Part shown: in pieces, positions 1-11,514 of the stretch
How positions within the stretch are numbered: position 1 is the stretch's first letter
Layout of the letters: each line of letters opens with the position of its first letter
From: Hofstenia miamia
Taxonomy: Eukaryota; Xenacoelomorpha; Acoela
Length of the DNA: 64,000 nucleotides
Reading direction: 5' to 3'
NCBI GenBank assembly: GCA_004352715.1
Contig: SCFE01000034.1
Location: 1,509,570-1,573,569 of the forward strand
Program-made: the position numbers and the translations under genes
The notes under the pieces: generated by a model
Seen by the model: only the letters and a program-made list of their open reading frames with translations
Databases searched by the model: none
Told to the model about the DNA's origin: nothing

Positions 1-1639
1 CCCCCAATTCGAATAGAGCTAAGGAGGCGTACCAGTTTTTTACAAGCATTTGTATTTTTATTCCAATGCAGTTGAAATTTGTAATAAATATGTAGAGTAA
101 GAAAAGAGTATTTTATTCATGAAAGTTTTTCCGTTTTTTTGTCATATTCTTTGTGCGACTGAGTTTAGCGTACACCCTTATAGTTTTGTCATTTTTCAAA
201 TTCTAAATCGATTTCTTACTGATAAAGTTACAACAGTGAAACATGGTTTATTGAACAGTAGAAAGTCATATGTAAAACTTGTCGAAGCAGTTTTCCCATT
301 TTCACTCTCAGACATTTTACAATTCGTCATCAGTCAAATGCAGAACACTAAGCAATTGCTGTAATTCTATTATTCACCCTTAATATAAAACAATGATTTA
401 TAAAGTCACCTTGAATCGAATTTTATATCGGGATAAGTTTTACTTTTATGGATTAATTTAAACTATGTTATGTTGATTATTCAACATAGATATTGAAACT
501 CTCAAAGACCTAATGTTTGAATGACCCCCCCCAAAATATCACAAAAACATATTCACATATTTTCAGACTTACTTACAAGAAATGACGGCATTTGTCATTT
601 TCGGCATGTACATATTTTTTTAAAATGAGCCTATTTGTTATTTTCCGCATGTAAAAATTTTTGTCATCTCATGTAAAGGACATCTTTGATAAAATAAATG
701 AAAATCTTAGCTCCCTTTTCTTCTTAGACAGGCTGACTTGCTTTACTATTCTAGCATGCATCTAGCCAAACCATATTTATAATCTTCCACATGCTTGGTA
801 GTGTACTTTGGAGTATATAGTAAATCCTTGTTTTTCAATGGCAGGCCTTAGTTACCAACACTTCATGATATGTGTTAGGAACATTGTGATGAGCATTCTA
901 TTATTTGATAATACTAGAAATTTAAAATCCGAATCTAAATTGCTTCTTATAATACACAATGCTTGGGTTTTAACATGCAGTTCCGCTAAAAAACAGGTGG
1001 GCCAGTTGTTGACAAGAAGAGTTCCAATCTCGCTATCCTTATGCAAATCATTGCAAACTTAACGCAGTTCAAATGGTGGCAGCTGAAACGCAATGATTGA
1101 CTGATTGTAACATAGATGTGTAGAGTAATGATTATTCCAACCTTGCATGTCATTGGGATGTTCTATCAATTTGACATGACTGACTGATTTGTGGTGATTA
1201 ACAACATGCTTTAGTTTTCTTTGCTGTCAAACCTGAGCCATCAGTAATAGCAAGTTTATCATTTTGAACAGTTCTTGGATATAAAACTATCTCCCAAAGC
1301 AAATGGTGCATTTCGCATAAATAGGCTACCTTTCTTACTCTGCTGCTTTTGATATAAAACTGGAAATGCAATGATGTTCATTTTGGATAAATGACCACAA
1401 CAGGTGTAGACTTATAAGGTAACATTGACAAGTGAGTTTCAGAAGATACAGAAATATCTCACTATGTGAACACCCTCCTTTTATCCTTTTGTTTCAATCT
1501 CAAGATTGGCTTTATCACTCGCTTTCTATGAGAAATGCTACTATTTTAAAAGATGTGCTTAAAATGCAAACGCTATATCACAAGCGTTCTGTGTGAATGC
1601 AACCTTAAGCAAATCAAATCTTTTGAAATTAGTGTTATG
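1..1639. other. AT-rich sequence, no gene recognised
   Basis: No open frame here has a recognisable domain, and the short frames present (up to about 84 codons) look like chance. I see no repeat family shared with the rest of the window. It is probably intergenic DNA or intron. Confidence 0.5.
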
Positions 1640-2090
1640 AGGCCAAATGAGCAAATCGGCTTAAATTTTAGGAGGAAGAGGCGGGTTATGTTGGGTCTCG
1701 ATATTATTCAGGTTAAGGTTAGGGTTAGTGTTTCGTGCTTTAAAAATGTGTATTATATTTGAAACAATATTGCTTTTTACTCAAGTTATTACTAATATTT
1801 TCATTGTTATTTTGTGGAAATGTTGCTATAAATGCATATTTATTTGTTAATTAATTGAACTTATCTTTAGTGAACATCTTACAATAATGCTTTAAATATT
1901 TTTTCTTAAACAAACTCAACCTTGTGGTGGAATAATATTCTAAAAATATTGGGCCTTAAAAAAGAATTATAATTTCAAAAAATATAGCGCTTCTACATTC
2001 TTTATTTCAACAATCAAATTTACAAAATTATTTGAATTACAAAATAATTTGAATAATACAGTATTGAATAACTTTGATTAGACTTGATAT
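1640..2090 (-). repeat. 3' flank of receptor A, duplicated beside receptor C
   Basis: Read on the minus strand, this block follows the receptor A stop codon. It matches 25828-26230, which follows receptor C, with clear colinear similarity: both carry the AATAAA region, a run reading TTATTACTAATATT, and a GTTGGG/TTAGGG-rich stretch. It marks a segmental duplication that took in the gene plus about 400 bp of 3' DNA, now in inverted orientation. The short TTAGGG-like run at about 1710-1730 belongs to this shared block and is not a telomere. Confidence 0.7.
2001..2006 (-). terminator. Poly(A) signal of receptor A
   Basis: AATAAA on the minus strand, about 85 bp past the receptor A stop. It sits in a context (GATTGTTG-AATAAA-GATGTAG-like) that is repeated after receptor C, so it is likely the ancestral polyadenylation signal of the family. 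Confidence 0.6.
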
Positions 2091-2981
2091 TCACAGTTTT
2101 CTTTTAAGATATCTGCTAAGCTTCCTTCGAAAAGCACTTCCAGAAATCGCTAACAAAACCAGACTAATGGAGGAAAAGAGAACTAAAAATAATTGAAATA
2201 TTTGAAATACAACTTTTATGATGCATGTATCTATTTTGAACAGCAATACAACGTCAAGAAGTAAATGGGGAATGAAAAACAGTACAAAGAACCAAGAAAA
2301 TAAACTCAGTGATTTCTTTGACAGTTCTATCTGTTTATTGTGTTTCTCAGTGTTCTTATTCAAAATATCAGCAAGCTTTGATAGTTTCCAAGATATCATG
2401 TAGTTAAATGCAAGTACAACACAAATATTTATTGCTGTGAAAAAATTCCAAGTTATCCAAAATAAACTTTTATAATCCAAGATTGGTACGCAAAAGTGTT
2501 TTTCAATTTTAAAAAAGGTTAGACCACTCGTGTATATTATTAAGAATACAATTGTCGAAGAGAAAAATATAATTTTCCAAATTTTCCTTAGTTCTGATTG
2601 CATTTTAAAATATTGAATTGGCTTGAATAAAGCAAATACCCTATTGGTGCAAATTAACACCACAGCCCATTGAACAAGCGCAGTTGTAGCTGCATCCAGA
2701 CTCATTATCATTTTACATAGGTATAAATTATTCTTTAAAATGATTTGAAGTAAGAAATCAAATGGATTGAGAATTCCATCAAACAGTAAGCTTAGAATAT
2801 TCCATATTGCCAACCACTGGAAAGCTATCCTTGTCGACGCATCATGAACATCTTCAAATGTAAAAAGGTAAACGCAATTGATAAGCATTCCAAAGCAGGA
2901 TATCGGAACGTTCATATACATAGTTGATTGAGCCATAGCTTTCAAGTATTCATTTTCGCATTCCCCTGCTGTTTTGTTCAT
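2091..2981 (-). CDS. Rhodopsin-like seven-transmembrane receptor, copy A (intact)
   Basis: The frame is uninterrupted, intronless and 296 residues long. Seven hydrophobic spans fall at about residues 20-42, 50-75, 86-112, 135-155, 178-198, 226-250 and 258-281. An N-glycosylation site (NKT) lies at residue 2. Cys89 before TM3 and Cys164 in the second extracellular loop fit the class A disulfide. TM3 ends in CTNRV where class A receptors usually have DRY, and TM6 keeps a proline (FFIPHL). TM7 lacks NPxxY and reads LLAISGSAFRRK, although FRRK resembles the start of helix 8. The start is fixed by alignment with the three paralogues, which all begin MNxT. The likely role is a plasma-membrane chemosensory or peptide receptor of a lineage-specific family; the ligand is unknown. 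It lies in inverted orientation to copies B, C and D. Confidence 0.85.
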   Translation of the reverse strand: MNKTAGECENEYLKAMAQSTMYMNVPISCFGMLINCVYLFTFEDVHDASTRIAFQWLAIWNILSLLFDGILNPFDFLLQIILKNNLYLCKMIMSLDAATTALVQWAVVLICTNRVFALFKPIQYFKMQSELRKIWKIIFFSSTIVFLIIYTSGLTFFKIEKHFCVPILDYKSLFWITWNFFTAINICVVLAFNYMISWKLSKLADILNKNTEKHNKQIELSKKSLSLFSWFFVLFFIPHLLLDVVLLFKIDTCIIKVVFQIFQLFLVLFSSISLVLLAISGSAFRRKLSRYLKRKL

Positions 2982-2997
2982 ATTTGATAATACATGT

Positions 2998-3020
2998 AAA
3001 AGTGCGGTAAGGAATTGCTT
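2998..3020 (-). promoter_or_regulatory. Conserved upstream motif, receptor A
   Basis: On the minus strand this reads AATTCCTTACCGCACTTTT, ending 16 bp before the ATG. It matches the motif upstream of copies B, C and D. Its role is unknown; core promoter, initiator or 5' UTR element are all possible. Confidence 0.5.
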
Positions 3021-4165
3021 TAATAATATAGAAGTTAATGTTCAACATAAGAATAGCAATACAAATAATAAAGTTTAAATGTGTTAGAAATTTATTCCAA
3101 TGAAAAAACAAATTGACGATCCAGTAACTGCATAAATTACATAAAAATCAAAAGAAGATATTGGCGCTATTTCTATGCAGAATTAATGAATAATTTACAA
3201 ATCTTTTAGATTATGTGAAAAGGTAAGTTGAAACAGGATAAGATAGAATTGTTGGGATCGACCAAACTGAAGGAATTATTGAACATAGTACCGAGGTTCT
3301 TCACAAGTTCAAGAGTAGGGTGCAGCATAATGCCACCAAGACGTAGTAAGGCAGCCTGGGAAATCAATTGTTTCATAGACTTACTACCTATCACTTTTTA
3401 AACCATTTTATTAACATTTAAAGAAGATAGTTAGCACCCCTTCAAGTTTAGACTTCATCTAAGCAGTTCTGAGTAAACGGAATCTTTGTTTTATAGTCTG
3501 TTTCGAAGAAAAGGCAGGTGTAGTTCAGTATTGTTGGGATAGATCAGTTTTGTAGTAATTGAAGTTGTGCAATTCTAATCAATTGTATGTGCAACACAAA
3601 ATGAAATGGGACAAAGACAAACTCCTAAGGAACACCCTAACATTTATCCAAGTCAATGTAAGTCTGACAATTCTAATAATATTTGAGAGATTTCAAACAA
3701 TATTTCATGGTCAAGTGTATGAATTTGCTGATAACAGACCCAACATAATAAGAATGGCGCATTCATGATTTGTCATGGAAACTAATATATCATTCTAGAT
3801 TTTATAAAAACATGCCTCATTAGAATAAAAAAGCTTTCAGCAAAATACGAATTATAGGCTTCTGCTAATTTAAGCTTTGCATTATGTTAAGGCAATTAAA
3901 TTCAGCAAAATATATGGATGAAAAAAAAGGCAAATTGTAGCAACATCTATGAAATATTTCTCTTGAAGAACAGCAGAACTACAATGCATATTGCTTAGCC
4001 ATACAGAAAATCTAAGAAATTTCATAAGAATGTAGGTCATTTAGCCCAATTGTTAAAAATATTTTTAGGTCATGTATTAATAGAGCACTCGCAGAACAGA
4101 ATTTTGTATGCCATCGTGCAATTAAAGTATTTAGGAGAAGGAAATATTTTGTGCAATGATACTTA

Positions 4166-4167
<2 letters not shown>
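3021..4167. other. Intergenic, no gene recognised
   Basis: AT-rich sequence with only short open frames. A weak direct repeat (TGTTGGGAT followed by ACCAAACTG or ATCAGTTTT) occurs near 3250 and 3535. Nothing else is supported. Confidence 0.4.
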
Positions 4168-4216
<49 letters not shown>

Positions 4217-4261
4217 AGAATGTTCTCTCCTTGGGACTTCATTCCACAGTGGAACATTCTA
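4168..4261. repeat. TA microsatellite next to a small hairpin
   Basis: (TA)n fills 4168-4213. Directly beside it, TAGAATGTTC (4216-4225) and GAACATTCTA (4252-4261) form a perfect 10-bp inverted repeat around a 26-base loop. This could be the end of a small foldback element or chance. Confidence 0.55.
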
Positions 4262-4343
4262 ACCAAACAAACAAATAATGAGTAATAAATTTTGCATTTT
4301 ACTTGCAGTATAGCGAAGTAATGTGGAACCAATTGTGTACTCC

Positions 4344-4490
4344 AATAACAACCCAGAGAAGAAATATCTTGGTAAATCTTCTGATAGTTGAGATGGCCTC
4401 TGGCTGGCACAGCTCATCAAAAGNAATAACAACCCAGAGAAGAAATATCTTGGTAAATCTTCTGATAGTTGAGATGGCCTCTGGCTGGCG
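4344..4490. repeat. Direct duplication across a single N
   Basis: A 66-bp sequence at 4344-4409 is repeated at 4425-4490, on either side of a lone N at 4424. This is the pattern left when two overlapping contigs are joined without merging, so it is most likely an assembly artefact and not a biological repeat. Confidence 0.75.
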
Positions 4491-4529
4491 CAGAACTAAG
4501 AAAACCTAATCCCTACGCTCAGTTCATCG

Positions 4530-5600
4530 AAAGTTGAAAGGCCACACTGGCTTGTTATCGTACATGTAAACAAAAACCTTACTCCTCTAAACCTACGTTA
4601 TTCCTTAGGATACATCATTAAATGTAAAATGCAACTAAGAAACAACATTTACCAAATAGTACTTGTTGAAACAATTTGGCAAAACAAAGGGGGCAATATC
4701 ACTTCCTTTTTTTCAGCCATCTTGGCAGATTTGAAATTCAAAATCGACAGGTACTTTTGGATCTGGAACTATAAATAGAGTGAAATCATTTAGAGAAACT
4801 GTTGAAGTAAATTCTTCGAAAATCTTATCTTTGGATTTTATTCAGTTTATTTATTATTAAATCATGTCAAGCTAAATTTTAAATGCATTAGTAGTGAGGA
4901 TGGCACACATTAGGAGCCATTTGAGGGTCCTTGATCCAAGCCATGAAATTGCATCTAGGTTAGGGATATGATTAGGAGTTTTTCTCCATTTAGCTGACTA
5001 TCAATTCTTCCATTAACATGTATGTAATAATGAAACCTCAAAAAATGGCTGGATAACCGATTGTAGGTTATTATATTTTCTACCAACTAGACTATGTAGG
5101 TGACCTATAAATAGACTGATAATGAGACTGAGCATGTATTACTAATTTAATGTAAGTTAGGAAGCTGCAACTAATTATCTATTTAATTATTTAAATTAAT
5201 TAAAGCCAGTATTTTTCAGTAATGGCTAAATAAATATTTATTAAGCAGTTAGTGACACTGCCCAATTGCAAGTACAAATTACACATTATAAATCAAGTTT
5301 AAGTCAGTTACATCCAGCCTTGAGGGTTGCACTGATTTAGGGTAGGGAACACATAAGTTATGTCATTGAGCTGAGGTTCGGAAACAATCCATTGATGATG
5401 AAGATGGTTACTTGTTGGGAGGTTCAGAGATCAGAATTGGCCAGAGGCCTCATGAAAGATCAGCTACTAGCAGAACTGCAACATTCTGTTCACACCTAAA
5501 TAGTGTTAAATTATGATATAGTTAATCAAAGTTAACTAAGAGTATCAATAGAATAAAGCAGTTAATGGAAGTACATCCCTACCCGCATTTACATGGAGTT
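4530..5600 (+). mobile_element. LTR-A copy, Ty3/gypsy, plus orientation
   Basis: One of about nine copies of a roughly 1-kb repeat in the window. Recognisable blocks, in order, are: a purine-rich AAAGGGGGC followed by CACTTCC; a GCCATCTTGGCAGA block; GACAGGTACTTTT; a TATAAATAG box (near 4773); a GTCAAGCTAA block; then GTGAGGATGG, AGGAAGCTGC and TAATGGCTA; and CATCCCTACC at the 3' end. The same repeat precedes a primer-binding site and gag at 39816-40650, so it is an LTR. Ends are approximate and there is no internal gene here, so this is a solo or broken LTR. Confidence 0.65.
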
Positions 5601-6560
5601 AAATTAAAAAGGAATTAATCAAAGTGAATTAAAGCTTGGTAGCAGATGCTACACACTTCTCAGCTCATTGTTTGCACTTATGTGTACCCTATCCTAGCTC
5701 AGTGTATGCTCAAGACAAGAAACAATTCGCCTTAGACACTATTTCTAAAAGTGCTTCATATTTATGCAACCTGACTTGTCACTAGCTGTGTTATTAATAT
5801 TACATGTAGCCATTACCAACATATATTGGCTTTAATAACTAGTTTAATGTACAGCAGCTTCCTAGCTTACATTAATAGTTACTTCATGCTCAGTCACATT
5901 ATTGTCAATAATTTGGATCTAAAATATTATAGATATAATTCCTAGGTTCTTGCTTACCAGCTGTATTTCAAGTTTGTTATGGTTAATACATGTAGATAAT
6001 GATCAGTAACCAACTAAATTAGAATAAACAAGTCTGTTATGGTTAATACATGTAGATAATGATCAGTAACCAACTAAATTAGAATAAAACCCCTATACCT
6101 AACTTAAGTGCATTTTCGGGTCTGGCACAAAGACCCTTGAATCATTCCCATGATGGATCCAAACTACTACTAAACACAACTCGTTTAGCTTGACATCATA
6201 CTACATATTCACACCATAGCAAAGAAACAATATAAGAACTCCGAATGAATTTCTTTATCAATTGCTTACATTGAATTTAATCTATTTATAGTAGTTCAGA
6301 AAAGTACCTGTCAATTTTGAATTTTAAATTGTTGGTCTGCCAAAATGGCGGCTAAAAATAATGGAAGCGATTTTGCCCCCTTCATTTCAACAAAAATATT
6401 ATTATCTACAAATACTAATTTCTAATTAATTACACTTGTTTTTACTTGGTTGCATTGTACAAATTAATCTAAACGGATCATAGCTTTTTACAATGTATTT
6501 TTAATCATAATTGTTTTCAATCTTATTCTTCTTAATAAACATTAGCAGCTTTTGATTAGT
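5601..6560 (-). mobile_element. LTR-A copy, minus orientation
   Basis: The same LTR blocks appear in reverse order, ending in the GCGATTTTGCCCCC segment near 6370. It faces the preceding copy tail to tail. Inside it, a stretch of about 56 bp (TGTTATGGTTAATACATGTA and onward) is tandemly duplicated at about 5976-6087. No PBS or gag is attached. Confidence 0.6.
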
Positions 6561-6565
6561 TTGGA

Positions 6566-7580
6566 TGATGCTACACCAAGCAGACAATCACTAACACAAG
6601 CATTTTGGAGTACAATTGCAAACGGAAAAATGAGCTATCCTGACAACAACAGGGTCATATAAAGAGATAGAGAGACAGATAGAAACGAAAATCCTGATAT
6701 TCATGCCACCAGAAACAATTTCCATACCAATGATACTACTGAGATGGAGGTTGCTGAAAGAAGTAAAAGTCAAAAAGTCTTTATGCATGAATACAAATCG
6801 TATGTTAACACAAATGAGAAGGCAAAAACAATCGTGGAAAAAGAAGAATACAAATAGTTGAAGGAGACTATGGTAAGAAATGATAATCATGAGAGAGTGT
6901 ATATCGAAGGGACAATAACTCCTTATCAGCTATACACACAAGGGAAACTGATAAATGTACAATTAAAAGATCTACAAAACGAGATTGAAGGTGATAATGT
7001 TATTTTCAGGAATGAATGACATAGTATGGATGGACATCTAGGAGAAGAAATATCGCTACTATGATGTCACCAAAAGAGTAGAGATAGTAATGATGATGAG
7101 GATAAATAAAAATGAACCGAGTGAGATCAATGAACAAGAAGTGTTAGACAATATCAGCTTCTTTTACAAAGACATGGCGAACACAAGAAGCTTAAGAAAA
7201 GTCTTCACATTTTTCTACCCAGACACAGCAATAAGAGAAGAGCTAGCCCACAAAAGTCGAGCTGATGCACAAATGACATTAATGATTGGGTTGAAAGGAA
7301 TACAGCTGTACCAAAAGTACTAAGAGATATTTTCAAGGAAGATCAACAAACTGAGAGAAATAACACCAATTGCAGAGAACATTAGAGAAGCAAACTTCCT
7401 GAAAAATGCGAATACAGTAATGACGGAGAGAGAGGCAGTGGTAAAATTGATAAAACAGTCGGAATTTGAGAAGGCAAAATGGATGACCAGCAAGCCGAAA
7501 TAATAATATGGAAAGCGGACACTCTGGTACATGAAGAGCTAGCTGTACTAAAAATAACACAAGCTGAGGAGGGCGTTTAG
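6566..7580 (+). pseudogene. ORF-X relic, LTR-A family copy (C-terminal third)
   Basis: This is a broken coding region with in-frame stops and frameshifts. Its fragments align with the downstream part of the ORF-X copy at 54079-57169. Shared pieces include IYIEG.ITPY.LY near 6900, YRYYDV..RVEI near 7050, NNISFFYKD-type text near 7160, and the segment from HPDLAHTSRVDA to LKLYKKYY, here ELAHKSRADAQ to GIQLYQKY, at 7240-7322. It ends in EEGV-stop at 7580, like ARGGV-stop in the LTR-B copy. It lies about 70 bp before an LTR-A repeat, the position ORF-X has in the LTR-B elements. The function is unknown. Protein-level similarity across diverged copies suggests past selection on the protein. Confidence 0.65.
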
Positions 7581-7647
7581 CAATATTCAAATGAATACAA
7601 GCTGCTAAGGAAGAAAGTCGATTAGAAGAACTTAAGATTGAATTTGA

Positions 7648-8675
7648 ATGTTATTAAAATGTAATGTAAAAATTATTATCATCTTAAATTAGTTTGTATG
7701 TTGCAACCAAGTAATATCAGTGCAATTGATTACGAATTAGTGTTTGTTGATAATATTAATTTTGACCAAATGAAGGGGGCAAAGCCACTTCCATTAATTT
7801 TAGCCGCCATATTGGCAGACAATAGATTCAAAATTTGAAATCAACAGGTACTTTTTGAAGTAACAGTTAATATAGTAATTTCTTCGGAATTCTTACATTG
7901 ATTTCTTATTACGGTTTGATTATTTAATACAATGCCAAGCTAAACAAGTTGTGTTTAGTAGTGGTTTGGATCCATCACAGGGACGATTTTAGGTTCCCAT
8001 GTGCAAAGCCATAGAAGTGCACTTAAGTTAGGAATAGTGGTTTTTATTCTCGTTTAGCTGACTACTGATCATTATCTCACATGTATTAGAAATAACAAAC
8101 TCAGAATAAGGCTAGTAAGCCAAACATAGGGATTTATATTTATACTATTCTAGATCCAAATTGATGACAATAATACGACCAATAATGTGACTGAGCATGT
8201 ATCAGTTATTAGATGTATGATAGGAAGCTGCTATATATAAGATCAGTTCATTAAAGCCAATATAATTCAGTAATGGCTATACATAATATTAACTATGCAG
8301 CTAGTAACAAGTCAAGTTGCAAGTACATGAAACACTTTTACAAATAGAGATTAAGTCGAGTTGTGTTTTGTCTTGAGTATACACTGAGCTAGGATAGGGT
8401 ACACATAAGTTGTATTGATGAGGTGAGAAGTGAACTCATATGTGAGCAAGTGATACTGAATGTGGAGATTGATGCCCAGTACCAACAATTAGAAGAGATG
8501 CTGCGTTGCTTCATCACCTAAATAATGTTCACGAAAATGTCATTTAATTAAAGTTAATGGAATTAAAGTTGTGGAAGTAAAGCAGTACGAAATTAGTACA
8601 TCCCTACCTGCAAGTAGATTGCTATGGCTATAATAAATAGAAAGAAGAAACAGATGACAATGCCTGGTGGATGAT
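7648..8675 (+). mobile_element. LTR-A copy, plus orientation (3' LTR of the ORF-X relic)
   Basis: It begins near TGTTATTAAAATG and carries the AAGGGGGC/CACTTCC block at about 7770, the GCCATATTGGCAGA block, a TTGGATCC block near 7965 and the terminal CATCCCTACCTGCAA near 8605. Its place just after ORF-X fits a 3' LTR. The 3' end runs directly into the next LTR-A copy. Confidence 0.6.
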
Positions 8676-9528
8676 GTTATATTAAAAATAAATTATAAAT
8701 TAATTATCATCTTAGATTAATTTTGTATAAGATATTATTAGTGAAAGGATTAACAATTAGTATTTGTCAATTCAAAAATTTGGCAAAACAAAGGGGGCGA
8801 ATTCACTTCCATTATTTTTAGCTATCTTTGCAGATGAACAATTTGAAATTTGAAATCAACAGGTACTTTTTGAACTTAGATATAAATAGAGCAAAAATCA
8901 TTTAAAGTTTGTTGAAGAAAATTTTTCAAGATTCTTTAGTTTATTACAGTTTGATTATTAACTATGATGTTCAGCTAAGCAGTTGGTGTTCAGTAGTGGT
9001 GAGGATCCCATTATGGGAACAGTTCTTGGTTCCTTGTTCCAAACCACGAACCTACACTTAGGTTAGGTGTATGATTAGGAGGTTTTATCTCTGTTTAGAT
9101 AAATACTGATCCTTTCTTACATGTACAAATGATAATGAATTTGTATTCATATTAAACTAGATTCAAATTTATTACTATAATTCGACCGATAATTAGACCT
9201 TGTATGTATGGATTATTACATTTAGGTTAGGAAGCTGCTATTTATTTATCTTATTTAAATATAGCCAATATATTTCGGTAATGGCTAGTTACATATTTAT
9301 TTAAGCAGCTAGTGACAATCGAGGTTGCAAGTATATAGTACACTTTACAAATTGAGACTAAGTCTAGTTGTGTCGACCCTTGAGTAAGAACTGAGCTAAG
9401 ATAGGGCAAACATAAGTTGCTTAACTGAGCTCAGATGTGGTGCTCATTCAACAAAAATGGAAGGAAGTGGCTGTTACTTGATTTGGAGATCAGCTTTGGG
9501 TGGATGCCCAACCATCAACAGCTGGCAA
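8676..9528 (+). mobile_element. Second LTR-A copy, directly abutting the first
   Basis: It starts at a TGTTATATTAAAAAT-type end and repeats the same blocks, including ATATAAATAGAGC at about 8880 and GGATCCCATTATGGG near 9003. It stops near 9528, where minus-strand gag sequence begins. LTR-to-LTR adjacency could come from recombination, nested insertion or misassembly. Confidence 0.55.
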
Positions 9529-10100
9529 AGATTTATCAATTGTCTGTTTTCTCTCTCTAATTTTCAATACATTTTTTCCCATTTTTTGCTCTGTTCTAAA
9601 AATTTTCTATTTGATTCTGTTAATTGTTGCATTAGTAGTTTCACTTGCTGTTGAAACATTTCACTCCGTGTTTCCAGTTTCGAATTCATGTCTACTTTGA
9701 TTTCATTTAACAAGTTTTCCCTTTGTTGTCTCCATTTTTTGGAACTTTTCAGTTAACTGTTGTATCTCTTCTTTCAACATTGTCTCTGTCTCCTAACTTT
9801 TTCTCCAAATGTTGAGGATCTCTTGTGGGCTCATTTCTGGGGACATGTGTATGGTTTGTAAATCCATTGAGAGGGGCTGGTCAGTTCCATCTGACAGTGG
9901 TGTTGATTGTGATGTTACTGGGGTCACAACCACTGGCTGTCATTTTCTTTGCACTTCCTCTCCTTCCTTTGTTTTTTCATATTTCTTCTTTATTGTCAGT
10001 AGTGGTCTTCTCTTTTGGTTCAGATTCTTCCTGATCACTAATGTGCCATACTGTTAAGTATTACGATTGGTTAGTTTTCTGCTGACTAATAGATTCTTTG
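9529..10100 (-). pseudogene. Ty3/gypsy gag fragment (N-terminal coiled coil), minus
   Basis: On the minus strand the translation contains MSPEMSPQEILNIW and ETMLKEEIQQLTEKFQKME, matching the start of the gag at 38348-39571 (which has EVLNIL and ETILRCEIQQLMERM). The region is rich in E, K, Q and L in a heptad-like pattern, as in the coiled-coil leader of these gags. Stops and frameshifts interrupt it, and it is cut off at 9529 by the plus-strand LTR. The PBS at 10213-10228 and an LTR lie upstream of it in the right order. Confidence 0.6.
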
Positions 10101-10212
10101 TTATTTCCAGTTCCCTTTATTACAATAATTTGTTTAAGAGGTGTTAGTGCCTTGGGTATCCACATTGTGTTACTGATTCGTTCTAATATTCTTTCATGAA
10201 AGGATCTTATAA

Positions 10213-10228
10213 CCTGTCACAGTTCCCA
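10213..10228 (-). other. Retroelement primer-binding site, LTR-A type
   Basis: On the minus strand TGGGAACTGTGACAGG directly follows an LTR end reading TACA. It is a diverged form of the TGGCGACCATGACAG found at the same place in the element at 33439-40650. A tRNA primer is inferred; I cannot say which. Confidence 0.6.
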
Positions 10229-11035
10229 TGTAGTATCTCCTGCCAGGCTTGACATCAGTTCACTCAAAACCATCTATTTGATTTAGGGGTGGTTTAATGG
10301 GTAGAGATCTAACGTTATTTACTGCCTTGCTTTCTTATTAACCATTTTCATTAACTGTTATTAATAGATAATTTAACCATCACTATTTAGGTGAGGTAGC
10401 CTCACAGTATCTCTAACAGCTGGGCATCCGCCCTATGCTGCTCTCCCAAATCAGCAACAACTGGCAATCTGCTTCCACTGAAATGTCTCCCAGCACTCAT
10501 CTCAGTTGCATAACTTATGTTTACCCTGCCCTATCATGGTGTTTTCTAAAGACAGGGCACAATTCGACTTAAACTCGTTTTGTAAGGTGTACTGATATAC
10601 TGCAACTGTGCTTGTTACTAGCTGCTTAATTAAATAATGTATAAGTACTATTACCGAAAACTATTGGCTTATAGATAATTAGTTAAACTAGCAGCAGCTT
10701 CCTATCCTACTTGTAACATTTATAATATACCGAACGGTCTCGTTATTGGTAACTTTATTGTCAATATTTGGATCTAGAAAAAGTAATATTATAAACTCCT
10801 ACGTTTGGATTACTATCCTTATATTGAACTTGCTTACATGTATTAAGAAAATGGTAGTCAGCTAAATGGTTAATCAGAAAACTCCTAGTTGTATACTTAA
10901 CTTAAGTGCGGTTTTGTGGTCAGAGGCATAGAACCTAGAATATTTCCCGTCATGGGATCCTGACCATTACTAGACATGAACCATTTAGTGTAGCATAATC
11001 CAAAACTAACTAAGCTGCTAAAGAAAGAATAGTCA
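10229..11035 (-). mobile_element. LTR-A copy, minus orientation (5' LTR of the gag fragment)
   Basis: LTR-A blocks in reverse order, including GCAGCTTCCTATCC near 10690, GTCATGGGATCC near 10945 and a 3' end at the PBS. The upstream edge is truncated near 11035, before the TATA region is complete. Confidence 0.6.
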
Positions 11036-11059
11036 GTCAAAGAAGAATTAATATTGAAC

Positions 11060-11260
11060 TGAAACTTGATTAGAAATAAATTATAAATTAATTATCATCT
11101 TAATTACTTTCGCCCAAAGGGGGCGAACTCGCTTCCATTATTTTTAGCCATCTTGGCAGACGAATAATTTGAAACTCAAAATCAACAGATACTTTTTGAA
11201 TTCGAATATAAATATATTATTCATTAGAAAAATGCAATAGCAGATTCACTTAATTTTCTA
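11060..11260 (+). mobile_element. LTR-A 5' fragment, plus
   Basis: It has the LTR-A start region (TTATAAATTAATTATCATCT), AAAGGGGGCGAACTCGCTTCC and the TTTTTGAATTCGAATATAAATAT segment, then is lost in AT-rich DNA. It is a truncated LTR. Confidence 0.55.
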
Positions 11261-11305
11261 CACGTTTAATAAAATATGTGTCAATATTATAAATCTAGAA
11301 TTATC

Positions 11306-11368
<63 letters not shown>

Positions 11369-11514
11369 NNNNNNNNNNNNNNNNNNNNATATTTAAATAA
11401 ATGACGCTAAATTGGCAAACAAATTTAAATTTCATTTATGAATTATTAGAATTTATCATACTATGTCTTAGATTTTTGTACATCTACATATATATATATA
11501 TATATATATATATA
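11306..11514. repeat. TA microsatellites and a 20-N gap
   Basis: Dinucleotide TA/AT runs fill 11306-11368 and 11488-11514, with Ns at 11369-11388. The second run is the left flank of the mariner element. Confidence 0.85.

Noticed and set aside
1710-1732. Telomere-like run GGTTAAGGTTAGGGTTAG
   Set aside because: Only about three imperfect units, and the block is shared with the flank of receptor C, so it is part of a segmental duplication.
9457-10057. Plus-strand serine/leucine-rich open frames
   Set aside because: They are the reverse complement of minus-strand gag coiled-coil sequence.
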